A stretch of 64,000 bases of DNA from Zeugodacus cucurbitae (lineage: Eukaryota > Arthropoda > Insecta > Diptera > Tephritidae): NCBI RefSeq assembly GCF_028554725.1, contig NC_071670.1:58558501-58622500 (forward strand), read 5' to 3'. Below, in pieces: positions 40,757-53,700 of the stretch. The first letter of the stretch is position 1. The number at the start of each line of letters is the position of its first letter. The notes under the pieces are model-generated. The model saw nothing but the letters and a program-made list of their open reading frames with translations, was not told where the DNA came from and made no database searches. The position numbers were made by a program, and so were the translations under genes.

Positions 40757-43463
40757 TATATATAATATATTTAAGAACAAAAAAATTTAAATTTAAATAT
40801 CCAAAAATATGTATATATTATTAAAAATATATTATTTTCAAAAGAAATAAATTTACAAAAAAAATATCTTACTGCTTAAAATCATAAATTTTCACTTAAT
40901 CAAGCAAGCATTAATAAACTCACTTTTTATTAATTTTTGTTTTTTTAGTTTTGATTTTCAATAAACAAAATTTTTCTGAATGGCTTTTATTGAAATTTTG
41001 TTTAACATCAATCATTAACGATTTCGTGCTTTGTTTGTTTATTTGTTTCTTCATTTTACTTTACTCGCTTTGTTTTCGGCTAAAAGTCACTTAATATCAA
41101 CAAAAATACTTTACAACTCTATGTTAATGATTTAAAATACAACTGATGCTTATCAACTTATTGCTTAGCTCATAGTTAAAGTTACTTATGTTCTCAATAA
41201 TTTTGCTTATTTTTTGTCTATTAAATTTTTCGCACATTCTCTTCACTGCACACGTTTACACACATACACAATTAAGTTTTTGTATTTTTTGTTTTAATTT
41301 TTTTTTTTGTTTTTGTTTAAGAATTTCACAAAAATTTCTTACATGCACAAACAATTTTGTCGTTTAATATTAATGTTAAAAAAAAAAATTATATTATTTT
41401 ATATATACTATAAATTATTTATAAGCTTATTTTTATTTATTTATTTTTTATTAATATATTACAGCAGTTAGTTTTATTTTTATTTTTAATTTTTTTTAAA
41501 TTATTATTTATAAATTTACGCACAAATAGCACTTAATTACAATTAATTAATAATTAATTACAACGAACATCGCTTTCTTTAAAGTTTAGCATTAAATTTA
41601 AACATTTTTTTTGTTGTCAATATAAATTACATATACAAAATATTTTATGTATGCATTTTATGTATTTACTTTAATATTAAGTTTTGTTTTGCTTGTTGTT
41701 GTTGTTTGTAAAATTAATTATATTTGTAAAAAAACACAATATCTTTGCACTAAATTTAATAAAATAAGATTTGTAATCTTAAAAAAATATTTTTTAAAAA
41801 ATTTGAAACAAAAAAATTATTATAATTACAAAAAAATATATATATTTAATTGCAAAACATATTGCGTTTGTTATAATAATAAAAATTATAAATATTTATG
41901 CACACTTAAATGTAAAAATATAATTTTTATGTTTTTTTTTTGTAAAAAAAATTGTAAGTCAATATACATTGTAAAATAAATTTGTTTTTGTTAGTGTAAA
42001 CATAAACATTACTTAAAATAATTTAATTACTTTATTATGGTAATTAAGAAAAAATGAAATATTTTTTATATTTAATATATATTAACTGTTTATGTGTCTG
42101 TTTTGTAGTAGCAGCGGCTGTTTGTTGTTTTATTACTTAACGCAAAGTCAAATATTGAAAAAAAAATTAAAAAAAAATTAAAAAATTTAAAAAAATTACA
42201 AAAAATACTTAACAAAAATTAATATTTTTTTAAATATTTTTTTTAATATAAATTTTTTAAAATATTATAAACAAATCTATTTTTTGTTTCTTATTACAGT
42301 TATATTTAATTGCGGCTGTTGTTGGTCTCTATTGGCGTGGATATGTACTCACTTTTGCTTGTTGTTTTTTTTTTGTTTGTAACGCAAAAGTTTAATTAAT
42401 TAATTACATTTTTAATTATTTACAATATACATATATGTATGTATTTAAGTTTAAATTTTTATTTATTTTTATTTATTTTTATTTTTATTTTTTTTATATT
42501 TTTACAATTATTTTTTAATTATTTCTTTGCCTTTATTGCATTGCGTCAGTAACACATTTATTTTTATTGGTTTTTGTTTTTGTTATTTTTTGTATTGCAT
42601 TCGTTTTTAGTTAGAGACAAAAAATCAAGTAAATAAAGAAATTCAACACATAAAAACATTGCTTGTATTTCTTTGAGATCATATAAATGTACATGTGTGT
42701 GTGTGTCGAAGCAAGTACAACAATTTGTGGCTTGGTTGACAGCGCGGTGGGAGGCGGTACGTCAAACATGGAGTGGGGCGCCAAAGTGTAAGAAGAAACA
42801 TAATCTTCAAAAATTTTGAAAACCAAAGTGTAAGAAGAAACAAAGTCTATCTAGAAAGATAGCTTCAAAAGCAAATGACTTCATTTGAACTTGAATTGTC
42901 TTGAAGGTTAATAACGTGAAACAATTTATACAATAGCAACAACAATACAATAACTACAATAGCAACCTACTCGGCATTAAAGGTATTATGAATATTGACA
43001 TAACCTTACTTATGAGTAATAAGTACAGCTTAACTTGACAGACCGCAGCTTGAAAATTGGGTTGGTTAAGATGAGCCAGCAAAAACAGCTTGAAACGATG
43101 TTTGGAAGCTTTTGCGTCATCTGTGGTCCATATTTTGATAATATCATATCATATAGAGAGTTCTACAAGTTCCAAGCCGACTTAGAACAGCTCAAGTAAT
43201 TTCAGAAGTTTCATTTTCTTGGTCACAAATATATACAGAGTTGTGTAACAGTCTCTTGAGACTTGGAAATCCTTAAGCTACCGCGTGAAAGTCGCACCTT
43301 GCACATATTAGGCACTGCCAGTCGCTAGTAAGAATAAGAAGCAACCACTCCGCACACACCGCACACCCAAACCAATGTGCAACCGAAGACCGCGCTGTCG
43401 TTGAAGCAAAGCGAACGCAACAGGCATACAAAAAATCTTTAAGTTTACAACAACAACAACCAA
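40757..43463 (-). other. Probable sd 3' UTR and AT-rich spacer
   Basis: This is downstream of the last in-frame stop of sd on the - strand. It is AT-rich up to about 42600 and more mixed after that. Several TTTATT words (AATAAA on the - strand) exist, so the poly(A) site cannot be chosen. No other gene is seen. Confidence 0.45.
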
Positions 43464-44675
43464 CTAATTACGCTCACAACCATCCGCGATGCCAACACCG
43501 CTTCCCTCGACCACGCTGACACTCCCCGCCGCAGCGGCAGCCATTACAGCCGCCACATTCGCATGCCGTAACATCAAATCACTCTCCGACGCCGCCTTAC
43601 CGATGCTGCTCAAATTCAACACCGACGCATTGTCGGACGCCGACGTCGCTGCATATTCTTGTGCGGACAATTTGAGAAATTGCTCATAAGCCGTTAGGCG
43701 TGAGCTCGACGTCGCCAACGGCGGTTCATCGCCGCTCAGCGCCTCCATGCTGCTGGCAGCGCAGGAGCCGGCGTGAAATACTTTGCTCGCCATAACGGCG
43801 GCGCTGCTGCTGTACGGTGGTGGTGGAGGGCGTTCGTTCAGTAAGCTACTGCCGGCGCCGAGCGTGTGCGTAAGTGCGCCAATGGAGGTGCGACTACTTG
43901 TGACAGCGTCGACGGCGGCGACAGCGCTTGCAGTTGCGCTGATGCTGCTCAAGTTGCCAAGTCTTTGTAAATGTTGTTGCTGCTGGTGTGATTGTTGTTG
44001 TTGTTGGTGCTGATGGTGGTGTTGCGCATGCGTATGCGCCTGCTGTTGTTGATGTTGTTGTTGCATGTCCAGCGTCGCCAACGTCGTATGTGGATGCGCA
44101 ACAATTGTGGTTGCGCTCGTGCCGCCGAACAGCGGCTCGTTTGATTGTCGATGATGATGTTGTTGTAGTACAGTTGGCGCCGCCTCCAAAGCGCTGCTGC
44201 TCATTGGACTTGGCGATGTTGGCGATTGTTTGATGTGCGTAATGGCGGAGGCGCCAACCGCTGTGACGCTCAAATCGCTGCCGCCGCCTCCTCCAAGACT
44301 AACACCGCTGCTGCTTACATTCTGGCAATCGCTGAGATTACCAAGATAACGCGCATTATTGTTGTTGTTATTAGCGCTACTTGTGTTGTTGTTGCCACCG
44401 CCACTGGTGCTATCGACATTATCATGCGCGTCCTTTGTTGTTGCTGCTGCTGCGGACGTTGCCGTCGTTGTGAGCGCCAAACCGCGTACACTGGCACCGC
44501 TTATCGAACCATCGTCCATGGACGCCGCCAATACGCCACTGCCGTGTCGCTCGCCATCGCCACACTTGCTTACGCCTCCTACGCTACCTGCTACACCGCC
44601 AATGCCGCCGCCGCCACTGCTGCTACTACTATTGAATTCACTGTGTGTGGTTAGATTGGGCAGTTGCAGTTCATG
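43464..44675 (-). CDS. sd: In-frame C-terminal extension of Scalloped beyond its UAG stop
   Basis: The sd stop TAG (44676-44678) is followed in the same frame by 403 sense codons, ending at TAG 43464-43466. The segment is far more GC-rich than the flanking DNA. Extension residues by rough position: Ser/Gly-rich start (14-35), Asn tract (about 95-107), poly-Gly (about 128-132), SPTSPSP (about 151-157), Gln/His tracts (about 171-237), PPPPPY (283-288) and a more complex part RLTAYEQFLKLSAQEYAA (326-343), then poly-Ala. A chance frame this long is improbable, though GC-rich CAG/CAC-type repeats also open other frames here. It could be reached by stop readthrough (UAG-C context) or by an alternative splice that skips the stop. 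No independent start or promoter is evident. Confidence 0.7.
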   Translation of the reverse strand, partial: HELQLPNLTTHSEFNSSSSSGGGGIGGVAGSVGGVSKCGDGERHGSGVLAASMDDGSISGASVRGLALTTTATSAAAATTKDAHDNVDSTSGGGNNNTSSANNNNNNARYLGNLSDCQNVSSSGVSLGGGGGSDLSVTAVGASAITHIKQSPTSPSPMSSSALEAAPTVLQQHHHRQSNEPLFGGTSATTIVAHPHTTLATLDMQQQHQQQQAHTHAQHHHQHQQQQQSHQQQQHLQRLGNLSSISATASAVAAVDAVTSSRTSIGALTHTLGAGSSLLNERPPPPPYSSSAAVMASKVFHAGSCAASSMEALSGDEPPLATSSSRLTAYEQFLKLSAQEYAATSASDNASVLNLSSIGKAASESDLMLRHANVAAVMAAAAAGSVSVVEGSGVGIADGCERN

Positions 44676-44789
44676 CTATTCCTTTATCAATCGATAGATG
44701 TGATGTGTGGCGCCGCTGTTCTGTTCCGCCACCTCAAACACGTACGCTATGCAGAGCAGGGTCTCTTGTGTGTCTCGCGCTTGCATCAC
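44676..44789 (-). CDS. sd: sd last exon of the canonical protein
   Basis: It encodes VMQARDTQETLLCIAYVFEV and onward to RLIKE, then TAG followed by C. It forms the last strands of the Yorkie-binding immunoglobulin-like fold. The acceptor is TTTAATATAG. Confidence 0.96.
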   Translation of the reverse strand: MMQARDTQETLLCIAYVFEVAEQNSGATHHIYRLIKE

Positions 44790-47700
44790 CTATATTAAAT
44801 TGAGAGAGCGAGAGAGAGAGAGAGCGTGTTAATAATATTTAAACTCCAGTAAAGAAACACTCGTGTTCTACTCACCTGCAGTATTGTAAAGTTCTCCAGC
44901 ACACTGTTCATCATATATCGTTCGGGTAGGTCCTTCAATTTCTGTATGAAGTTGATCATATATTCGCACATCGGCGATCGATGTATGCGATATACGAAAC
45001 GACCATTCTCCAAGCGTGAGTATTCCGTTTCCACTTTCTCAACCACCTGCTTGCCGAAGGAGCAGACCTTTGTCGAACAGACGAGCACTACATTTTCGTT
45101 ACTCTCATATCTAAAGCGCAGAAAGTTTAAAGGGATTAATGAATTTGATATATGGAGGTATTTCCAGTTTCAGAATACTTACTGACTCGTAACGCCATAA
45201 AAATCACCTGTCTCTCTGCCGGTATTCAAGTCTGCCCAACATTTCACCAAGTAGAAAGCGTTTTGTGGACCTTTTTCATAGAGATCTTTGAGACCACCTG
45301 ATTTCTCAGGGAATTTATCGGAGATTTGTCGGATGTCAACAGTCTGTGGAGGGAAAATTTGGGGTTTTTTTAATCTTATACTTAATAATTGCTTAATATG
45401 AGGTAATTTAGGAAGAAGCGATAAGGCAGTCCAACCCTGACAATATAAGTAAGATTGATTGGTGGATCATACGTAAAATAGTTAGTTCTTGATAATGTGG
45501 TATTTGAAACCAAATCGTCACAGGTGCGTATGTGAGTAATTTACGTATTTCGGGATGCCTAAATTTTCTAAAGAGATCAAAGTATGGATTTGTGAGAAGA
45601 GAGTGTAGTCATCTTTGCAGACGGTTCGAAGTTCAGAGAAGTCGTGGTTCAGGGCCTTTAAGGTAGAAGTAGATATATCCGGAGTGCCAAGTCTTTCTGG
45701 TCATGAGTATTGAGTACGATGACAGGGTCGCGATCCTGGCTCTGAGCTTAGAGTTTTGCGCTCGAATCTACGGCGAACGTATGTGACTTCAGTCCTGCTT
45801 TTGAAATTAATTGCAAACGGGTTGAGCTTTACGTGAGGTCTGTAACTGCTAGCCATCAGTGAATACTTCGACTGTGGCGAGATCTTTCGGATCCAGACTG
45901 AATCGCTAGAGTCAAGTGAGCTCTTCTAGTTAGCAACATAGAGGAAGGTATACATATATCCAATCTCTCCTCTCAACTTCTTGATTGAGATCAGTCACAC
46001 CTCAAACCTTGCGAATATTCAATAAGACTCACCTCAAGTAGCGGATCGGAGAAGGACGGTTTGCCGCCGAGTTGCACGAACAAATGCCGGTGATACTGCA
46101 AATAAGAAAAATTAAAGTTTATATAAATTTGCAAACAAAAAACTTCGGCTTTGAACTTACGATTTCCTCTCTTTGTATCTCCATGAATGCCGAGAATTCG
46201 AGCAAGCGGAATTTGTGCGTCGCAATCGCTCTGCCCTCCCACGGCAGTTGGGCTGGCGGAAGACCTGCTTCGATGTCACCAGACACTGCTGTCGATGGTT
46301 TGCCGGCGGGATATGGGGGTTGTGCGAATGGCTTAATGCTGTAATCGTAAAAACTGCGGTCAATGCAAACAATTACAATGTGTCAGCGACAAAAATTCAT
46401 TCAAGATAACTTACTCTTGTGAGGTGCTGGGCTGCAAACCGGGCTGCCAGAATTGCTGTGGGTCGCAAGTGGAAAGGTAAGAAAGGAGAGAGAGAGAGAA
46501 ATTGTATGTGAGTATATTTGTTGTTGTATAATTATTATGAATATATATATGTATGTTATGTAAATATGTACAGCAGTAGTTTATGTACTTAAATTGATAA
46601 TGAAAATACATATGAACAAAATGAGTCAGCGAAAAGCAAGGTTTATATGAAGAGCCAACAAAATTTAGGGTTATGCGATATTGATGAGAGAGCTCTTAGT
46701 TTTGTTTTCCATTTAATTATTTTTTTGCATTTGATAGCGTAAGAATACACACAATATAATTACACTAATGCTGATTACATAGAAATGATGCTGCTGTTTG
46801 CGCAACAACAGCCACTTTGGAGAACCCCAACCAATTTTAAGAATTCTTTTTTCACTTTTTTATAAACATTTAAATTTTTTAGATTTTTTTGCACTTTTCG
46901 GCTGCCGAACACTGCTGATGAGATATGAAGCGATGTCGATGAAGCGAGCAATGATTTGCGTTAGCGTACGATATGCGTCACGTTTGGGGGTTACGGATCG
47001 AAATGCGTGTGATAAATGCACCATAACCTAGAAACATACAAATGCGAGTGATGGCTTTCCAAAGAATATGCGCGCACACACATATACAAATTTACATTAA
47101 TACACACACACACAGAAATATATATGTATATATAAGGATATATAGGATGATGAAGCGCACAACGCATGATTTATTTACAACGCAACGAGTAGCGAGTTAG
47201 CGGTACATTAATGCGATTTCGATTACTTTTGTTCACTTCGAATTTTTTTAATTTTCATAAGGATGAGCACACAAATTTTTAGCCGAGTTCGTTAGAAGCG
47301 CATAGAATTTACACAAGTAGGTATGTATGAACTTTCTTACGCCCGGATACATTGGTGGATGATGGAGTGCATGGGCGGCATGTGGCACACCGGACGTCGT
47401 TGCCGCCGCTGTTGTTGCCGTCGTCGCCGCTGCTGAAGACGTGCTCTGTTGCACCTGTGCCGCTGCGGCTGCCGCCACCACCGCTGCATGTTGTTGCTGC
47501 AAATATAGCGAGCCCGCCGAGCTGCCTTGCGGCAAGTGCGGATGCGTGGGCGTGTGTGGTTGCGGATGTGCGCCAGTACTGTGGTGATGATGGTGGTGGT
47601 GGTGGTGTAGGGGCTGATGGCTGTGGTGTTGGCTAAGATGGTTGAGGTGGTGATGCTGATGGAGGTGATGTGAGTGTGTGTGCGGCGCATGTAGGTGGGT

Positions 47701-50700
47701 GTACGCATGCGGTCCGACTAGTTGAGCGGCAGCCGCCGCCGCAGCCGCAGCTGCTACCGTTGCCGAGGTGGAGGTTGCTGAAGTGGATGTGGGTAGTGTT
47801 GCTGGTGATAGTGGCGGTGGTGCAGCGGGTGGCCCAACCGCGCCATGCGTTGACTGATGCAAGCCAGCCGCCGTGAAGGCTGCCGCCGAAGCGGCATATG
47901 CGAGATTTTTCGCCGCTTGCGCCGATACGATTTGTGAGCTGGTCATGCCGCTCATAGCCTGCAGTGCTTTCTCCTTTTCGCTGAGCAAGTGCAGCGAGTG
48001 GGCGTGGCCGTTAATGCCGCCGATGCCGTTGGGTTCCTGCAAGTATTCAATGAAGGAGAAAGAAAGGTGGTGCTCGATGAGGCGTGTGGGTCAAATGCAC
48101 TGAAAAATTGTTGCTTGTTTTGGCAGTGAGTAAGACCTACAGTGGTTTGGCTGGGTTACTGAGTTCGTACATATTCGTATAACTTATTGGCTTAGCAAAA
48201 TGCGTTGATGCTTAGTGATGTTCTCGCTGGTGATGGTGATTTGAAATGAATGATTCAATTTGATGAGAGTTGTATGAACGCGCTTTGTTAAATAAAAATT
48301 ACAGTATTTTTCATTATTTTGACATTAAAACCCTTGCTTAATCTTTAATAAAGTCACTTTTCACGTTTTGTGTCCTTGCCGCGAGCTACTTTGCTTGAGT
48401 GCATGCCATGCGTGCCGCAACAAGCAGCATTTTTACCTTCATGGTTGGGCATCTCTTTGTGGTTGTTAGAAGCTCACAAGCACGCAAATAATAGAGAAAA
48501 GTAAAAGCAACCGCATCCATCTTTGTATGCACATCCTTGCATTCTTTCTTTCATCCTTGCACTCAACGACAATGGCTGCGGACTACACACAACTACGCAG
48601 CTGCTCTAAGCGCACATATTCCACTACAAAGTGACCCAGAAAACGTTGAGGAATTTCGTATGACAAAAAGAGAAAGCGAAAAAAAGAAGGTGATCCCATA
48701 AAACGCATTTCCACATATTACACAGCTAGTCAAGCAAGAGCATCGGCTAAATATGTAATATACTTCCTCTAGTGTACATCGAAATAGTTGTGGGTTGACA
48801 AAGGATTTTTTTTCCAGAAAGTCAGAAGTAGGTAGAAAGACCTCAGAATTTTACAACTAATACTTAAATATGATTAGAATATAAGAAGAGCCTTGCAGCG
48901 AGCTAAAAATAGTTCGACATCTATCTCTCCACTGTTAAATCTAGATAATAATTGCGGAATGACCCCACTTGACCCTAAAATTGAGACGGATGAATGATGA
49001 TTTCAAGGCACCCTCGGACAAATTGAGGTCTCTTCAAGAAGGAACTATCTCACTTATCTTCAAAATAGATGTTCTCTGGATTAATTGAATCTAAAGTGGA
49101 AACATAGGTGATTACTTTGAAGAACGTACCTTTCACTTCGACTTAAATTTTTTTTTTTCTATATGCCACTGGCGTCTAATAAACGTGTAAACTTATTTTT
49201 AGGCCATAACCGTATCTGGTGTTGACTTTGGATAAATGGAATCAAGTTGTGAGCGGATGAGAAGGGACCCTCGGGCAAATTGAGATCTCTTCAGGATGGA
49301 ACTATCTCACTTGTCTTCGAAATGTGTTCCCTAATGGCTAGATGTTCTTCGGATTAACTGAACCTAATGTGGAATCAGAGGTGATTACTTCGAAAATGTC
49401 TTTTAATATAGCTCTGGCGTCAAATAAAGTTGTTGTTAGGCCATAACCTTACCGGCTATTAATTTACGATAAGTGGAATCAAATTCTGAGCGGATGATCT
49501 GGCTTCGCTGGACTTTTGGGGTCTTTTCATTAGTGTAATTAGGTTTCAGAATTGTTATTCTTAATAAGTTTCTAGTTTTTTTCGTCCAACAACGATTCTT
49601 CTATCCGAAAAGATCGATGATGTACTTATAGTACTATACCAATTGTAGATCATATATAAAATGTGAGGTTTAGGTTCTTCGGAAACTTAAGCAACGATTA
49701 ATGCATTTGAATATAAAGCTTGAAGGACTTTTAATCGTAATGGAGAAAGCGTTTCAAAAATTGATTTGAGGTTTATTAAAATATTATCAACCCTGTGTTA
49801 AAGTGGACTTTACCTTCTCTTGACTGCTAGTACGAAAGTAATCTGATAGCTTGTAGCCTGAGAGTTTTTACCTTTGTCTTATTACACCAACAGAACAAAT
49901 ATAACCATAACAGGGTCCACAGCTCAATAAACTTGTATTTTCCAACATCCACTTCAGCATAAAACTGCGCTTAATACGAAATCAAACTACTCATGAAGAA
50001 GTATTTCGCACGAAGTAATCTGAATGAAAATCTTAACCAACGAAAAATCGGCTTTTCAGCTTTTAATAATATTTTTAAAATAACACATATAAATAATATG
50101 TATTATGGGCGCTCTTTGACGCTCTTGCTATTTCGCTAGCGCTCACTCGCTCGCTTCTTCCACTTGACTGTCGCACAAAACGAGCGGCCAGGCGATTCTT
50201 CGGTCACTTTAACCCACTTTTCGGATCCTTTTAGTTTTACAAAGCTTTCACAACTGGACCATTAAACACCGTTTGCTGCGAAAGCGGTAAGCAGAGAAGA
50301 GCACAAATACAAATACAGGCAGTATAATATAATAAAGGAGGAAGAGAAGAGGAAGAAAATGAGTCGGCTTTTACAAAACATTTCACTTTGTGTGAGCGCC
50401 CGGTTTTGTTTGTAGCATTTTGAGTGTAAAAGTAGATTTTATTTGTTAAAGCACAATTTTCATTATAAAATACATAAGTATTTGTTGTATTTTGTGCATT
50501 TGTTTGTTTGTTGTATTTGTTTGTTTACTCTTTGCACGCCATCATTATAAATGCAAAAGTTGTTGAAAAAATTCCAACTTTGAGCCTTTTGCCTCTCGGC
50601 TTTTGTTCTAGAGCGCAGCGCAAAAAGGCACATTACACATTTACAGTTATTTTGTTTAAAAAAACAACAACAGTAATTTTGCCATGTACGCTTTGCTTCC

Positions 50701-53700
50701 TCTTCCTCTTTTGCGCTTTCTTCACTTTTGTTGCCACTGTTGGACAAATGTAGTTGCCGTTTATTTGTTTCGCATTGTTGTTGTTGTTGTGCTTTGTTTT
50801 CGGCTCCTTTACCGTTTTGCTTGTTTGCTTTTGATGCTCTTTGACCTTTTGACATAATGTGTGGGCACATAAAATACCAAAGGACTAAAGCGGAAAACAA
50901 GCGCGTAGTGGAAGAAAACAAAGCACAAAGGGAAAATGGAAAATGGAAGAGCCGTAAGCTGCCTTAAAGTGGACAGTGCTGCTGGCCAAGCTTAATGCAG
51001 TTGGACCCGAGAGATGTGGGCGTGGCTGAGGGGCAAGTGAGGCAGTGGTGCAACCGAAAAGCGATGTTATAAATGTAAGTTTGAGGTTAAGAAGAAGGAA
51101 CATGTGTCTGCAGATGAGATTTAAGTAAATGTTTTCGAGAATCTCCAGAGTCCAGTGGTAAAAAATATAACTTTTCGAGTAAATTGCAATCTTTTTAAGT
51201 AAAAATGTAGAAAAAACTAAAAAATAGAGCAACTGCAACTAGACTCGTCGCTCATGCTACGCCAAAAGGAGTCGAGAGAAGTCAACACTAAAAACAACAA
51301 CCACAACAAAAGCGCCAAAAGCAACAGAACAACTGTTGAAATCAAATAAACTTTCCAACAAAGCTAAAGCAGAGGAAAAATAGAGAGAGAGAAAACTAAA
51401 AAAAAATAAATTTTGTTTTTGTTTTTGTATTTTGTTGTCGCTGCTTTCTGATTGCTGCATTTCATTGTGTTTTTCTGATTTTTTTTTACCGTTTTACCGT
51501 TTTTACGGCACACAAACGGTCAGTAAGCAACACAAAAAGGATTTCAATGGAATTTTCACTTTACAAAGTGCGATGCACAACGCACAAACAACAAACAACT
51601 AAAGAAGCGTAAAACAACAAAAACAAAAAGCGACAAACAAACAAAAAGTTGAAGAAAATTGAAATGAAAAATATATTATAGAAAAGTAGAGAAATGGAAA
51701 AGGACAAAACACAAAGCAAAATGCAACGTAAACTCACACGAAGGCGAGGGCGGGCCGGGGGGAGGTGTTAGTGCAGTGGCGTGTAGTTGCAGGCAAATCG
51801 ACGCCTGCTGGGTGGTCTCGTCGTCTCGGTGATGCAGTCACGTGTGCCAGAGACGAATTTATAACACAAACGACAACAACAACAATTGCAACAACAACAA
51901 TAACATGGGGAAAATATAGCTCAAACAAAAACTTTGCAGTCGTTCAAATGCTACAAACGGCACAAAAACACACAAAAACGTGTAATTTTTATAAAGTTTT
52001 GCCTTTTACTTGGACATACATATACATATGTTTACATGTTTGTATATATGTTTTTAGGTAGTAACCGACGACTGTCTCAAAGCGACTTTTAAGTGAAATG
52101 GACAAACGGAAACACACACTCGCATGCCTACATACATACATAAGTATGTACATAACTAAATTCTACGCAGCAAAGGTTCATAGAATCACATACATACACA
52201 CATTCACACTTCCCACGAAATACACTGAAATAAATATGTATGAATGTCTGTATGTGTAAAGCTTGCAATTGAATATTTTGCTAGAATGCACTTGCTAGTA
52301 GACAAGTTATACATATTTTTCTACATATCTAAGGCGTGAAATGTATTCACATTAGGGTGGTTCTTATTTTTATATTGTAGTTTGATTCCTACACTATTTT
52401 TATAAAAAAAAAAAATATATTTAATTAGCTAATTATCAAGTTAAATTTTGTAAAAAAATTATTTGGTCAAAATCATTACATCGGTCAACAAAGAAAAATA
52501 TTTTTTTGGGCTTTCTGTTCTCATGCTTGAATTATGATTCTATACATTGAAAAACACTTAAATATTAATCTTTAGTTCTTTAAGTTTGCTTTGGGCTGAT
52601 CTACATCGATAAGTATATTTTAATTTATTTCATAAATCAAGGATAGCAGCACTTTGATTAACCCGAAAGTAAACGGTATTATTATTTGTAAGAGGCACAG
52701 TAGTGAATGTTAACCTGTTTATTACAGCTGTAGTGTAGTATTTCTCAGTTAAAAAATGGCATCTAGTCAGTGTAAAAATGATGTTGATTCTGTCTGTTTT
52801 ATTTGCGGTGAATTTATTAAAGTCAGAAGTAAAATAATCTATAGTGAAATTGTAGAAAAAATATAAAAATCACTCATTTCTGCTTAAAAATCGAAAAATT
52901 GCTCTAATTTCTACGAAAGCAAACTTTAACTGGAAAAAAATGTTTTCCTTATTTTTGTCATAGGAGATACTAAAATTTAAAATGTAGATGTCAGACCCAA
53001 AAATCGTGTTGACCGGTGTTATTATTTTAATAAGCAAAAATGTAAATGTAAAAAAATATATAAATAATATTAATTCATTTTTTTTAATTTAAAATATTTT
53101 TTTTTATTATTCGATAAACATCTTTGCTCGAGAGAAATTTAAAAATTATTTTTTTAAGAAAAAAATCATTATTATTTAAATTAACAATTAAAAATATATT
53201 TATCTGTTTTAAAAAATTTACTAGGAAAATGTATATTATTAAAATAATATAAATTGAAAATAAATGAAATATTAACAATTTTAGAATTTCATTAAATTTT
53301 AATTTTTCTAATAATTTTTTTTTATATAAATTTATTTTTATATTATTAAATTCGAAAAACTTCATCTTCATTAAAATAGTAAAAAGTTAAAGAAAAATGT
53401 TAAAAAAATAAAAATTTGAGTCAACCTTTATTTGTGCGACAACTTTTTTCCACGCCCTAATGAAAAATACATATGTATATGCACACATCCACATATTAAC
53501 TCCTCCTTCTATGTTACTTTGTAAGCAACTCTGTGGAATATAAATTAAAACTGTAACACTTTATCTGCTGTTACTTGCATTTCATTCTCAAATAGTTCTT
53601 CTTTTATGTTGTTGTTGCTTTACTTTTCTTTTCTAAATATTGCATTGAGAATTCAGCATACATTCTAATGCAATGCTTTGAATTTAAATAAAAATATAAA

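Noticed and set aside
43489..44697. Several + strand open frames opposite the sd extension, up to 142 codons
   Set aside because: They are complementary-frame shadows of GC-rich CAG/GCC repeats; the - strand frame is contiguous with sd.
45590..45960. Possible non-LTR retrotransposon RNase H motif (FADGSK) in an sd intron, + strand
   Set aside because: Only a six-residue match; the frame breaks soon after, and no second RNase H motif or reverse transcriptase was found.
51734..51928. GC-rich - strand open stretch with a GTGAGT donor, as an extra sd exon
   Set aside because: No convincing acceptor phase or similarity to Sd/TEAD sequence; left as a possibility only in the intron description.
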